A stretch of DNA of 64,000 nucleotides from the NCBI RefSeq assembly GCF_001294455.1, contig NZ_LIKT01000022.1, positions 1 through 64,000 of the forward strand. Reading direction: 5' to 3'. Shown here in pieces: positions 44,492 through 53,422 of the stretch. The notes beneath the pieces were generated by a model. That model had not been told where the DNA came from. It ran no database searches and was given only the letters and a program-made list of their open reading frames with translations. The DNA is from Phaeobacter sp. 11ANDIMAR09. GTDB lineage: Bacteria; Pseudomonadota; Alphaproteobacteria; Rhodobacterales; Rhodobacteraceae. A program made the position numbers and the translations under genes. Each line of letters starts with the position of its first letter. The stretch's first letter is position 1.

Positions 44492-45307
44492 TTATTCCAT
44501 TGCACTGGCAAAGAGGTTATGCCCCGACATGACATTAATGCCGCCAGAAATTGGGATCACGGCCCCGGTAACATAGGCGCCACCCTTACCGCTCAGGAAC
44601 AGGACCGAACCTGCGATATCCTCGTAAGCGCCAACCCGGCCAAGCGGAACATCCTTGCCAACCTTATTGCGCTTTTCTTCGTCTCCTGTGGCAAAGGCAG
44701 TCATTTTGGAAACAAAGGGGCCAGGAGCCAAAGAGTTTACCGTAACCTGGTTGTGCGCCAGTTCTTTCGCCAGAATTTTGGACATGTGGATGACAGCCGC
44801 CTTGGAAGCCGCATAGCTGTAGGCCCCATCCCCCATGGGGATTTCCCCCATGACGGAGGCCACATTGATCACGCGGGCTGGATCCCCCAGTTCGCCGCGG
44901 CTTATCAGCATTGGCAACAAACGCCGTGTCAGATCAAAAACGCCGGTCACATTGACATTCATCACCTTTTCCCAAGCGGCGTGGGGGAAGTCCTTGAACT
45001 CAGCCCCCCAGGTAATGCCTGCATTATTCATCAGAATGTCAAGATGTTCCGTGCGAGACTTCACCTCGCCGACCAGAGCTTCGATACCCGATTCGCTGCC
45101 AACATCTCCGGCAAAGCCTTCCGCCGAACCTGCTGCGTCTAACGCGTTTAACTCTGCGGCCACCGCCTCGCAGGCATGGCCCTTACGCGAGGCAATCAAG
45201 ACGCGTGCGCCGGCCCGTATCATGGCTTCGGCTGCCATACGGCCAATGCCGGTGGCGGCGCCGGTAATCAATGCGGTCTTTCCGCTCAGTGAAAACAAAT
45301 CCTGCAT
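44492..45307 (-). CDS. Short-chain dehydrogenase/reductase (RhlG-like)
   Basis: A 271-residue SDR with TGAATGIG, NNAGITWG, the catalytic Ser in NVASVMG and the YxxxK motif YAASK. Arg in ASRKGHA after strand 2 suggests NADP(H). The overall sequence resembles RhlG/FabG-type 3-ketoacyl reductases. A very good ribosome site (GAGGAGG) precedes the ATG. In the cluster it would interconvert a hydroxy- and keto-acyl intermediate. Confidence 0.87.
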   Translation of the reverse strand: MQDLFSLSGKTALITGAATGIGRMAAEAMIRAGARVLIASRKGHACEAVAAELNALDAAGSAEGFAGDVGSESGIEALVGEVKSRTEHLDILMNNAGITWGAEFKDFPHAAWEKVMNVNVTGVFDLTRRLLPMLISRGELGDPARVINVASVMGEIPMGDGAYSYAASKAAVIHMSKILAKELAHNQVTVNSLAPGPFVSKMTAFATGDEEKRNKVGKDVPLGRVGAYEDIAGSVLFLSGKGGAYVTGAVIPISGGINVMSGHNLFASAME

Positions 45308-45319
45308 CTCAATTCCTCC

Positions 45320-46435
45320 TCAGAATCCGCGCAATTTGGCGACCTGCCCGGCGTGATAGCCGTAGTCTCCCAGCCATTCGGCCGCGACCCGGGCGCGTTT
45401 CATATAAAAACCCATGTCAAAGGCATCGGTCATGCCAATACCCCCATGCATCTGCACGCCCTCTTGCACCGATTTCTGCGCCGTATCAGTGGCGCGGGCC
45501 TTGGCAACCGAGACGGCCAGCCCGGCGTCATTGGGGCTTTGGTCCAGAATACGGCCCGCATTCAGCACCGCCGATTGGGTCAATTCGATTTCGCAACACA
45601 GATGCGCGGCGCGATGTTGCAGGGCCTGAAAGCTGCCAATGGTGATGCCAAACTGTTTGCGTTCTTTCAGGTAGTCTGTGGTCATGGCAAAGGCGGCCTC
45701 GGCTAGGCCGGCGGTTTCAGCTGCCAAGGCCGCTTGCCCAGCCTCAAGCGCAGGCTTCAACAAATCAAAACCGGCGCCCGGCTCACCCAGCAGGGCCTCT
45801 CCGGAGACTTCGACATCATCAAAGACCAGATCAGCCGCATCCCGACTGTCGATCATGTCCAGCGGATCCTGCGTCAATCCCTTGTTGGAATTGGCCAGAT
45901 CAAACAGGCACAGCCCCTCTTCGCTTTTGGCCAGAACCAGAATGCGATCTGCCTCACAACCGTCTACGACAAAACGCTTTTTCCCGTTCAAAAGGTACCC
46001 GTTCCCACGTTTTTCAGCCGTCATTTCAACGCTTTGAGGCGCAAACTTGGCCCCTTCATCCAGGGCAAAGGCATAGGTGAGCCCGCCAGCTGATATCTGG
46101 CTTAGCTTTTGCCGCGTCGCAGGATCGTCAAATTGGCGCAACAGGGTTGCCGCCATGACGGCGGTGCTCAGAAAGGGGCTGACCGTGAGATTGCGCCCCA
46201 TCGCGCGGGCCAGAACATGGGCAGCAGCATGACCCATATCAGACCCATCAGCCGCTTCGGGAACCAGAACTCCGGCCCAACCAGCTGCGGCCATTTCTTG
46301 CCAAAGATCCGGGTCAGACGACTTGCCGCCATCGCGCATTTCGCGCAACCGTGACACTGGAGAAGATTTGGAGAGGAACCCTTTGGCTGCCTCTGCCAAG
46401 AGGTTTTCTTCCTCTGTTTGTATGAGTTTAGCCAT
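45320..46435 (-). CDS. Acyl-CoA dehydrogenase, non-canonical partner subunit
   Basis: A 371-residue acyl-CoA dehydrogenase family protein, shorter than usual. The C-terminal domain (RKQFGITIGSFQALQHR, VQMHGGIGMTDAFDM) is clear, but where the common catalytic Glu lies (YEGT in MCAD) the sequence is AEWLGDYG, with Leu. FadE28/ChsE-type proteins of steroid catabolism show the same kind of loss and work as heterotetramers with a catalytic partner. The adjacent gene could be that partner. ATG at 46433-46435 follows AGGA; the longer frame overlaps the upstream gene. Confidence 0.87.
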   Translation of the reverse strand: MAKLIQTEEENLLAEAAKGFLSKSSPVSRLREMRDGGKSSDPDLWQEMAAAGWAGVLVPEAADGSDMGHAAAHVLARAMGRNLTVSPFLSTAVMAATLLRQFDDPATRQKLSQISAGGLTYAFALDEGAKFAPQSVEMTAEKRGNGYLLNGKKRFVVDGCEADRILVLAKSEEGLCLFDLANSNKGLTQDPLDMIDSRDAADLVFDDVEVSGEALLGEPGAGFDLLKPALEAGQAALAAETAGLAEAAFAMTTDYLKERKQFGITIGSFQALQHRAAHLCCEIELTQSAVLNAGRILDQSPNDAGLAVSVAKARATDTAQKSVQEGVQMHGGIGMTDAFDMGFYMKRARVAAEWLGDYGYHAGQVAKLRGF

Positions 46436-46440
46436 GGTTC

Positions 46441-47610
46441 TTATCCTGGAAGGTTCAAAATGCGACGACTGATAATAGAGAGCATCACCTCGGATGTGCC
46501 CCCCTCGATCGAGTTGGCCTTGGTTCGCAACCAAGAGGAAGCAGGTGTTTCCCCCCAGGTCAGCGCTGCAGCGCCATCTGCCGCCATGATCAGTTCCAAA
46601 CGTTTCTTGTTCAGCTCGGTGCCCATGTATTTCAACATGGCAGAGGCATCGCCGACACCCTGGCCGCCTTCGGCCTGATCCTTGTAGCGCTCCAGCGTCA
46701 TTTCCAGGGCCAGACTGTCGATTTCGGCACGCATGGCCTCGCCACGCAGCACCGGGTCGCTCTGCCCGGTTTCTGCCTCGGCCAAAACTGCTCCCAGGGC
46801 ACGGCCAGATCCCATGACATTGCCACCGTTGCTGATCATCTCACGCTCGTGCGTCAACAGATATTTGGCCACATCCCAGCCTCGGTTGATGGTGCCCACC
46901 ACCTGATGTTTAGGAACTTCGACATCCTCAAAGAAGGTCTCGCAAAAGGGCGAGGCGCCGGAGATCAACCGGATCGGCCGCGTGGTGATACCTTTGCTGC
47001 GCATATCCATGAGAACAAAGGAAATTCCCAAATGCTTCTTGGCCTCGCGGTCGGTCCTGAGCAGGGCAAAGATCCAATCCGCCCGATCCGCATAGGAGGT
47101 CCAGATCTTTTGACCATTCACCAGCCAGCTGTCGCCCTGATCGGCGGCATGAGTTTGGACCCCGGCAAGATCGGACCCGGCACCGGGTTCGGAATAGCCC
47201 TGACACCAGCGGATCTCACCGCGGGCAATGGGCGGCAGGAACTGCAGTTTTTGCTCTTCACTGCCGAATTTCAACAAAGCTGGCCCCAGCATCCAGATGC
47301 CAAAGCTGTCCAGAGGCGAACGCGCGCCAAGCGCCTGCATTTCCTCTTTCAGGATCTTGTCTTCATCACGGCTCAGACCTGCGCCACCATAGGCTTTGGG
47401 CCAGGTGGGCACGGTATAGCCCACTTCGGCGCAACGCTCTAACCAGATCTTCTGTGCCTCGCAGGTGAAAACCCAGGTGGTTCCGCCCCAACAGATCGCC
47501 TCTTCGCCACCAGCGCCATCGCGCATCTCTGACGGACAATTGGCCTCCAGCCAATCGCGAATACCGCTGCGAAACGCGACCAGATCACGTCCCTCGTCTA
47601 CTTCAGCCAT
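46441..47610 (-). CDS. Acyl-CoA dehydrogenase, catalytic subunit
   Basis: A 389-residue acyl-CoA dehydrogenase. FAD- and substrate-binding motifs are GYSEPGAGSDLAG and NGQKIWTSYADRADW. The catalytic Glu is present near the C-terminus in SIEGGTSEVM. It is the first gene of the cluster and ends 5 bases before the second dehydrogenase gene. Together with the APH-type kinase it parallels LvaC-like enzymes that eliminate phosphate from a phosphoacyl-CoA, but simple alpha,beta-dehydrogenation is equally possible. Two ATGs, at 47610 and 47616, are close; the first is placed at better distance from GGAG. Confidence 0.9.
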   Translation of the reverse strand: MAEVDEGRDLVAFRSGIRDWLEANCPSEMRDGAGGEEAICWGGTTWVFTCEAQKIWLERCAEVGYTVPTWPKAYGGAGLSRDEDKILKEEMQALGARSPLDSFGIWMLGPALLKFGSEEQKLQFLPPIARGEIRWCQGYSEPGAGSDLAGVQTHAADQGDSWLVNGQKIWTSYADRADWIFALLRTDREAKKHLGISFVLMDMRSKGITTRPIRLISGASPFCETFFEDVEVPKHQVVGTINRGWDVAKYLLTHEREMISNGGNVMGSGRALGAVLAEAETGQSDPVLRGEAMRAEIDSLALEMTLERYKDQAEGGQGVGDASAMLKYMGTELNKKRLELIMAADGAAALTWGETPASSWLRTKANSIEGGTSEVMLSIISRRILNLPG

Positions 47611-47669
47611 CGTCATTCTCTCCCCTCAACCCCGCCATCCAGTGCCTCCCGTGGCGTCAGGCGTTTCAC

Positions 47670-47685
47670 AATGTAGAATTACATT
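47670..47685. promoter_or_regulatory. Palindromic operator between divergent genes
   Basis: AATGTA-GAAT-TACATT is a perfect 6-bp inverted repeat with a 4-base spacer. It lies in the 170-base region between the acyl-CoA dehydrogenase operon and the divergent quinone oxidoreductase. This position suits a TetR- or MerR-type regulator of the pathway, but no such gene is present in the window. Confidence 0.45.
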
Positions 47686-47781
47686 TCGCTATGCCATTGA
47701 CAACGCAACTGAGCAGCAGAAGACTTTACGTAATTTTAGGAAACACTAGGCGGCCTGCACGCTGCCAGAAGGGCGACAACG

Positions 47782-48777
47782 ATGAAATCAATGCTAAGCA
47801 CCACTCCCGGTGGTCCGGAAACGCTTGTTTGGACTGAACAGCCAGACCTCTCCCCCGGCAAAGGCGAGCTGTTGGTGGATATTCAGGCGGCGGGTGTGAA
47901 TTTCCCCGATACCTTGATCATTCGTGATCTCTATCAAATGAAACCGCCCCGCCCCTTTGCTCCCGGCGGTGAAATTGCCGGCGTTGTTGCAGCCCTGGGG
48001 GAAGGGGTAAGTGGATATGAGATTGGTGACCGCATTCTCGCGTTGACCGGTCACGGTGGGTTTGCCACCCAGATCTGTGTGGCGGCCAATCAGGCCGTCA
48101 AATTCCCCGAGGCAATGCCCTTTGACCATGCTGCGGGTTTTGTCTTTACCTACGGCACCTCTTATCACGCCCTGAAGGACCGAGCACAGCTGAAGCCCGG
48201 CGAGAGCCTGCTGATCCTGGGCGCGGCCGGCGGGGTTGGCGCTGCTGCGATCGAATTGGGAAAATACATGGGAGCCAAGGTCATCGCCGCCGTCTCCTCG
48301 CCGGACAAGGCGGCGTTTTGTAGCGCAATTGGCGCGGATGAAACCCTGGTCTACAACCGTGACATGACCCGCAAAGACCAGAGGGAATTTTCAAAACAAA
48401 TCAAAGAACTATCTGGCAGATCTGGAGTCGATGTCGTCTATGACGCCGTAGGCGGCATGTATGCAGAACCGGCCCTGCGCGCGATGGCTTGGTTGGGGCG
48501 CTACCTCGTTGTGGGGTTCCCAGCGGGCATCCCAGATCTACCGCTGAACCTGCCATTGCTGAAAGGCTGCGATATTCGCGGTGTTTTTTGGGGAGCATCC
48601 GTGTTCCGCGACCCAAAGGGGCACGCCGAAAACATGGCTGAGCTGCAAGAGCTCTATGCCGCGGGGAAGGTCAAACCACAGATCTGCGAGGTCTTTCCAA
48701 TGACCGAGGCGGCGAAAGCGCTTGAAATGATGCAGGATCGGCGTGTTATGGGAAAAGTCATCCTTACCAATACGTAA
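47782..48777 (+). CDS. NADPH:quinone oxidoreductase family protein
   Basis: A 331-residue medium-chain reductase of the zeta-crystallin/QOR branch. It lacks zinc-ligand cysteines. The Rossmann motif is LGAAGGVGAAAIELGK near residue 145. GVNFPDTLIIRDLYQ and PPRPFAPGGEIAGVV in the N-terminal half are typical. It is divergent from the acyl-CoA cluster with a shared promoter region, so it may reduce an enoyl or quinone intermediate of that pathway; this is inferred. Confidence 0.88.
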   Translation: MKSMLSTTPGGPETLVWTEQPDLSPGKGELLVDIQAAGVNFPDTLIIRDLYQMKPPRPFAPGGEIAGVVAALGEGVSGYEIGDRILALTGHGGFATQICVAANQAVKFPEAMPFDHAAGFVFTYGTSYHALKDRAQLKPGESLLILGAAGGVGAAAIELGKYMGAKVIAAVSSPDKAAFCSAIGADETLVYNRDMTRKDQREFSKQIKELSGRSGVDVVYDAVGGMYAEPALRAMAWLGRYLVVGFPAGIPDLPLNLPLLKGCDIRGVFWGASVFRDPKGHAENMAELQELYAAGKVKPQICEVFPMTEAAKALEMMQDRRVMGKVILTNT

Positions 48778-48938
48778 TCCTAGCATCAAAGAGACAGGCA
48801 AGGCGGGGGCTATACCGGGCTCCCGCCTTTTATCGTGAGAAATTAGCAACATACTGCGTGTAAAACCGATCTCTTTGGCTTTGCTTACGCTGTGCAAAGC
48901 GACTGTTTCAGCCTAAACCAGAAGTTGGGAGACGAGAA

Positions 48939-49391
48939 ATGCAGAGCTTATTGATACTGAACGGACCCAACCTCAACCTATTAGGGACCCGACAACCCGA
49001 AGTCTACGGTGCGGGAACTCTGGAGAAGCTGGAACGGGACTGCATCGCGCATGCTCAGACCCAGGGTTTTGAGGCCGAATGTGTGCAATCGAACCACGAG
49101 GGCACCATGCTGGACGCCATCCATGCTGCTCGTGGCAAACATTCTGGGATCGTAGTGAATGCTGGTGCCTATACGCATACCTCTATTGCGTTGATGGATG
49201 CGATCCTATCGGTGGAGATCCCAACTGTAGAGGTGCATCTTTCCAATATTCACGCCCGGGAGAGCTTTCGGCATCAATCCTATATTGCTCGTGCAGCCAT
49301 TGGCCAAATCTGCGGTTTTGGGCGCCAAGGCTATCTGATGGCGATCGACGCATTAGCGGTAAGGCTGTCGCAATCTGGCGATGTAACCTGA
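48939..49391 (+). CDS. aroQ: Type II 3-dehydroquinate dehydratase
   Basis: A 150-residue type II dehydroquinase, third step of the shikimate pathway. The signature NGPNLNLLGTRQPEVYG includes the catalytic Arg and Tyr, NAGAYTHTSIAL the substrate-binding Asn, and EVHLSNIHARE the catalytic His. GGAG lies before the ATG. Its stop codon shares one base with the start of the LuxR-type gene, so the two are translationally coupled. Confidence 0.95.
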   Translation: MQSLLILNGPNLNLLGTRQPEVYGAGTLEKLERDCIAHAQTQGFEAECVQSNHEGTMLDAIHAARGKHSGIVVNAGAYTHTSIALMDAILSVEIPTVEVHLSNIHARESFRHQSYIARAAIGQICGFGRQGYLMAIDALAVRLSQSGDVT

Positions 49392-50146
49392 TGACTTTGC
49401 TGGACTATCTTCATTTTGTTGCCGGAGCTAAAAGCCTAGAAGAGCTGTGGCATACCCATGTCCTAAAGATGGAAGAATACGGCTTTGACCGTCTGATCTA
49501 TGGCTATACCCGCTTCAAGACCGAAACCTCGCTGGGGGATCCTGATGATTTTGTCATTCTGACCAATCACGATCAGAAGTACATTTCTGGGTTCATGGAT
49601 CAGGGGCTCTACCGTCAGGCCCCAATGGTGCTTTGGGCGCTGGAAAATGAAGGTGCAAAAAGCTGGAAGATGATCCGCGAACTCATTGAAAACGGGCAGT
49701 TGAGCGCAGGCGCTCAGCAGGTGATTGATTTCAACGAGCGTATGCAACTGACGGCCGGCTATACCGTCAGCTTCTTTTCCGCTTCCAAGCGCTACAAAGG
49801 CGCCATTTCCCTGGCCGGCAAGCCAGGTAGCTGCCAAAGCGCATTGGACGATATGTGGGAAGAGCATGGCGAGGATATCATCTTGATGAACAATGTCGTT
49901 CATCTCAAGATCCTGACCCTGCCCTATGATCCGCCGAATCGCAGCCTAACCCGCCGCCAGCGCGAAGCCCTTGAATGGGTCGGAGACGGCAAGACAACCC
50001 AAGATATTGCCCTGCTCATGGGACTCACCCCTGCCACGGTGGAAAAACACCTGAGATTGGCAAGAAATTCCCTATCGGTGGAGACCAGCGCACAGGCAGT
50101 GCTGAAGGCTGCGCTTCAGAATCAAATGTATATTTTTGAAAACTAA
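49391..50146 (+). CDS. LuxR-type regulator with divergent AHL-binding site
   Basis: A 251-residue protein with an autoinducer-binding domain (about 15-165) and a GerE/LuxR HTH (about 180-245: LTRRQREALEWVGDGKTTQDIA, then TVEKHLRLARNSL). No luxI-type synthase is nearby, so it is a solo. Of the six residues conserved in AHL receptors, three appear changed: the Trp and Tyr of the W...Y motif are Tyr64 and Phe68, and the ligand-contacting Asp is Ala77 before Pro78. It may bind another ligand or none. The long upstream frame through aroQ is rejected. Confidence 0.82.
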   Translation: MTLLDYLHFVAGAKSLEELWHTHVLKMEEYGFDRLIYGYTRFKTETSLGDPDDFVILTNHDQKYISGFMDQGLYRQAPMVLWALENEGAKSWKMIRELIENGQLSAGAQQVIDFNERMQLTAGYTVSFFSASKRYKGAISLAGKPGSCQSALDDMWEEHGEDIILMNNVVHLKILTLPYDPPNRSLTRRQREALEWVGDGKTTQDIALLMGLTPATVEKHLRLARNSLSVETSAQAVLKAALQNQMYIFEN

Positions 50147-50707
50147 CGCCGTATTGCCAGCCACACCATTGTATTCAATTTGCAAAATACAAAACTCTCC
50201 CTTTAGGAGATGTTTACCCTAGGGTAGGTTTCGTAATTCGGGTAAGGAAAACACTACTGTCATCCTCATCCAATTTCGGGCAAAATCTGGGCGTTCCGTG
50301 AGTGGTGGCTTTAGCCTGGGAACTTTGGGAAACGATCCTTGCAATATCAAGGCTCTCGGACCTGTACGGTATCTGGCGTGTATTTTTCCGCGCCGGAGCC
50401 GTGAGAAAGAGGGGCCCCATCCATCCCCATCAATGGGGCCTCTCCGACTTCTCTCAACTCACCAGCCCCCAAAATGACATCGCCAGTCTGGCGCGACACA
50501 TCCCCATGCGGAAATGCATTTTCCACAAAATGCGCTTCCGAAGATTAGTCCGGTTACAACGCTTTAGTTTCGGGGACTGAAAGTCCCCTGCCTGTTTGTA
50601 AGCGGCGATTGAAACCATCAGGCCTATTGGCACTGACTCAGCGGCAGAATCAAAAAAGGGGCCGACGGAAAACCGCCAGCCCCTCAATTTGATAGCTGTG
50701 GGAAAGC
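50147..50707. other. 561-base intergenic region rich in hairpins
   Basis: No gene is supported. Several inverted repeats are visible: TCTCC/GGAGA (50196-50210); a perfect 12-bp palindrome TACCCTAGGGTA (50215-50226); a 12-bp stem with one mismatch (50409-50420 with 50433-50444); a 14-bp stem with two mismatches and a CCAC loop (50509-50522 with 50527-50540); and GGGGACT/AGTCCCC (50572-50588). The right end holds the tsf terminator. The density of structure suggests a non-coding RNA or repeat unit. Confidence 0.5.
50652..50684 (-). terminator. Terminator of rpsB-tsf
   Basis: On the minus strand a GC-rich stem (GGGGC...GCCCC with an inner GGCGG/CCGTC pairing and TTTT loop) is followed by six T residues, about 25 bases after the tsf stop. 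Confidence 0.85.
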
Positions 50708-51583
50708 TTAGCCCTGGGCTGCTTTTGCAACTTCAGCGGCGAAGTCTTCTTTTTCGACTTCGATGCCTTCGCCAACTTCCAGACGGACAAAACCGGTGAT
50801 GGTGGCGCCGGCTTCTTTGGCCGCCGCTTCAACGGTCAGGTCTGGGTTCACAACAAAGGCCTGGTTCAGCAGAGTGGCTTCGGCTACGAATTTCTTCATG
50901 CGACCAACGATCATCTTTTCGATGACCGCCTCAGGCTTGCCGGATTCGCGCGCGATATCCATCTGAACCTGCTTTTCTTTCTCAACAACCGAAGCATCCA
51001 TGTCGGCCTCAGAGAAAGCGGCAGGGTTCACAGCAGCAATGTGCATAGCAACCTGTTTGCCAAAGGCTTCGTCGCCGCCGGTCATTGCAACCAACACGCC
51101 GATTTTGCCCATGCCAGCAGTTGCGGCATTGTGGACATAAGAGATCACGGTCTCGCCTTCCAGCGCGGCCATGCGGCGCACAGACATGTTCTCACCGATG
51201 GTGGCGATCTTGTCGGTGATCACGGCCTCAACGGATTTGCCGCCCATGTCAGCCGCTTTCAGCGCGTCGACATCTGCAACACCCAGTGCGGTATTAGCGA
51301 TGCCGCCAACCATTTCCTGGAATTCGGCGTTTTTACCAACAAAGTCAGTTTCGGAGTTCACTTCAACCGCAACACCTTTGCCGCCATCCACAACAACGGC
51401 CACCAGGCCTTCTGCTGCGGTACGACCGGATTTTTTGGCCGCTTTGGCCAGACCTTTGGTGCGCAGCCAGTCAACGGCAGCTTCCATGTCGCCATTGGTT
51501 TCGGTCAACGCTTTTTTGGCGTCCATCATGCCGGCGCCGGTGGAGTCGCGCAGTTCTTTAACGAGTGCAGCTGTGATTGCCAT
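50708..51583 (-). CDS. tsf: Translation elongation factor Ts
   Basis: A 291-residue EF-Ts, the nucleotide exchange factor of EF-Tu. The UBA-like N-terminus ([19 protein letters not shown]) and the EF-Tu contact TDFV in [13 protein letters not shown] are intact. Second-domain and C-terminal motifs ([16 protein letters not shown]) are present. It follows rpsB in the standard order, with a GC-rich stem-loop in the gap. Confidence 0.97.
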   Translation of the reverse strand: MAITAALVKELRDSTGAGMMDAKKALTETNGDMEAAVDWLRTKGLAKAAKKSGRTAAEGLVAVVVDGGKGVAVEVNSETDFVGKNAEFQEMVGGIANTALGVADVDALKAADMGGKSVEAVITDKIATIGENMSVRRMAALEGETVISYVHNAATAGMGKIGVLVAMTGGDEAFGKQVAMHIAAVNPAAFSEADMDASVVEKEKQVQMDIARESGKPEAVIEKMIVGRMKKFVAEATLLNQAFVVNPDLTVEAAAKEAGATITGFVRLEVGEGIEVEKEDFAAEVAKAAQG

Positions 51584-51614
51584 CTTTAGGCTCTCCTCAA
51601 ATCAAAACGGAATT

Positions 51615-51636
51615 GGGGCAGGTGATACCCTGCCCC
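51615..51636 (-). other. Stem-loop between rpsB and tsf
   Basis: GGGGCAGG (51615-51622) pairs perfectly with CCTGCCCC (51629-51636) around a 6-base loop. No T-run follows on the minus strand. It probably modulates the rpsB:tsf ratio or marks an RNA-processing site. Confidence 0.6.
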
Positions 51637-51673
51637 GCATGTCAAATCTGTGACAGGTAGTGAGGCCGGGTGC

Positions 51674-52429
51674 TTATTCAGCAACAGCTTCTTCTACGGG
51701 CGCATCTTCCAGGGCGCCGAGATCAACACCGGCAGCACCCAGCTGAGCGGACATGCCGTCCAGAGCGGCACGTGCAACCAGATCACAGTACAGGGAAATG
51801 GCGCGCGAAGCGTCATCGTTGCCTGGGATCACAAAGTCAACGCCGTCAGGGGAGCAGTTGGTGTCGACAACAGCCACAACTGGGATACCCAGTTTTTTGG
51901 CTTCTGCGATGGCCAGAGCTTCTTTTTTAACGTCGATGACGAAGAGCAGGTCAGGAACACCGCCCATTTCGGAGATGCCACCAAGCGAAGCTTGCAGCTT
52001 CTGCTGGTCGCGCTCCATGCCCAGACGCTCTTTCTTGGTCAGGCCTTCGGCGCCGCCCTCGAGCTTCTCGTTGATTTCGTTCAAACGTTTGATCGACTGG
52101 GAAACGGTTTTCCAGTTGGTCAAGGTGCCGCCCAACCAGCGGTGGTTCATGAAGTACTGAGCGGATTTCTCAGCAGCTTCGGCGATGGGGCCAGTGGCCT
52201 GACGCTTGGTACCAACAAAAAGAACGCGACCGCCTTTGGCAACGGTGTCACGGACGATCTGCAGAGCCTGGTCCAGCATTGGAACGGTCTGGGTCAGGTC
52301 CATGATGTGGATGCCGTTACGCGCACCATAGATATAGGGTGCCATGCGTGGGTTCCAGCGCTGTGTCTGGTGACCAAAGTGTACGCCTGCTTCCAGCAGC
52401 TGGCGCATGGTGAACTCGGGAAGAGCCAT
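51674..52429 (-). CDS. rpsB: 30S ribosomal protein S2
   Basis: A 251-residue S2. Family signatures are [34 protein letters not shown]-like and [37 protein letters not shown] in overlapping blocks. ATG at 52427-52429 follows AAGGA; the longer frame upstream is not coding. It is transcribed with tsf from a promoter at about 52556-52583. Confidence 0.97.
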   Translation of the reverse strand: MALPEFTMRQLLEAGVHFGHQTQRWNPRMAPYIYGARNGIHIMDLTQTVPMLDQALQIVRDTVAKGGRVLFVGTKRQATGPIAEAAEKSAQYFMNHRWLGGTLTNWKTVSQSIKRLNEINEKLEGGAEGLTKKERLGMERDQQKLQASLGGISEMGGVPDLLFVIDVKKEALAIAEAKKLGIPVVAVVDTNCSPDGVDFVIPGNDDASRAISLYCDLVARAALDGMSAQLGAAGVDLGALEDAPVEEAVAE

Positions 52430-52586
52430 GCTAATATTCCTTGTTTCCGGTTTCAGTCCTCGGCGGGGGTTTAGAGCAGCTGCTCCAACCGGCGGCCCAT
52501 TTGGGGATTTCTCCCCCAGACAGGCCAAACCCCACCTGCGGGTTTGATGGCGCGCGTATAGGCTAGGATCGCCAGCGCTGCAAGCG
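52430..52586 (-). promoter_or_regulatory. rpsB promoter and structured leader
   Basis: On the minus strand a -35-like TTGCAG (52583-52578) and -10-like CTATAC (52561-52556) are 16 bases apart, overlapping the plsC-type stop region. The 120-base leader that follows has several hairpins (TGGGG...CCCCA near 52500-52516; GAGCAGCTGCTC near 52472-52483). S2 leaders are autoregulated in other bacteria; here that is inferred. Confidence 0.45.
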
Positions 52587-53414
52587 CTATTTGCGCATCT
52601 CACGATGCCCTTGCCGCACCACGCGTTCACATTCAGCCGCCAGCGCCTTGCGATTGGCAAAATCACTGACCCTCAGCGGGCTATGATAGGTCAGCTCGAC
52701 GCGTCCCTGATGGTGCGAGGCCAGGGTTTTCAGCAGATGCGGTCCAAACTCCATATCCCCCCACCAGCCATAAAACCGCGCTTCGGCACCTTTGGGGGCA
52801 TGGAAAACCGCCGAGACTGGCTGAATGTAACAGGTCTCGCGCAGGTGATCGCCAAAGAAAGACTGAAACAGCGTTGTTTTAAAAGGCAGAACTCGCATTC
52901 CATCGGTGGAGGTGCCTTCCGGGAAAAACAGCAGTTTATGCCCGGCCATCAAACGTGCTTCAAACAGTTCGGTCTGTTCTTTCGCCCGCGCCGGATTGCG
53001 TTCAATGAACACGGTTCCGGTGGCCCGCGCCAGCCAGCCGATCCCGGGCCAGCCGGCCACCTCGGCCTTAGAGACAAAATAGATCCGCTTTTTGGCGTTC
53101 AGCGCAAAGATATCCAACCAAGAGGTATGATTGGCAACCACGGCGCCGCGCTGGGTCATCAGGTTGCCATGGGTGGAGAAACCGATTCCGAGCACCCGAA
53201 AGGCGTTGCGGCAAACAAACTGGGTAATAAAGGGGGTTACGGGGCGGTGTAGCCCACAAAGCGGTCTCTCAATCAGGCGTAGCAGCAGCAGAATCAACAA
53301 TCCGCCAAACACCAAGCCGCCCAGAACACTGGCGCGCAGCAGGATGAGCAGCCAGCCAAATGCATCAATGCGCAGAGGCTCTGGGGGATCGCCCTCGTTC
53401 CAAGTCGCAGACAT
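52587..53414 (-). CDS. olsA: Lysophospholipid acyltransferase, OlsA/PlsC family
   Basis: A 275-residue membrane-associated acyltransferase. The N-terminal hydrophobic segment is at about 20-48. The PlsC motifs NHTSWLD (H(X)4D) and FPEGTSTDG are intact. It lies 8 bases downstream of an OlsB-type gene. OlsB makes lyso-ornithine lipid and OlsA acylates it, so the pair should produce ornithine lipid, a phosphorus-free membrane lipid often increased under phosphate limitation. General 1-acylglycerol-3-phosphate acyltransferase activity cannot be excluded. Confidence 0.83.
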   Translation of the reverse strand: MSATWNEGDPPEPLRIDAFGWLLILLRASVLGGLVFGGLLILLLLRLIERPLCGLHRPVTPFITQFVCRNAFRVLGIGFSTHGNLMTQRGAVVANHTSWLDIFALNAKKRIYFVSKAEVAGWPGIGWLARATGTVFIERNPARAKEQTELFEARLMAGHKLLFFPEGTSTDGMRVLPFKTTLFQSFFGDHLRETCYIQPVSAVFHAPKGAEARFYGWWGDMEFGPHLLKTLASHHQGRVELTYHSPLRVSDFANRKALAAECERVVRQGHREMRK

Positions 53415-53422
53415 CTGTATTC

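Noticed and set aside
50302-50580. 92-codon frame starting at GTG after the luxR-type gene
   Set aside because: It runs across several strong hairpins and has no ribosome site; the hairpins are the better explanation.
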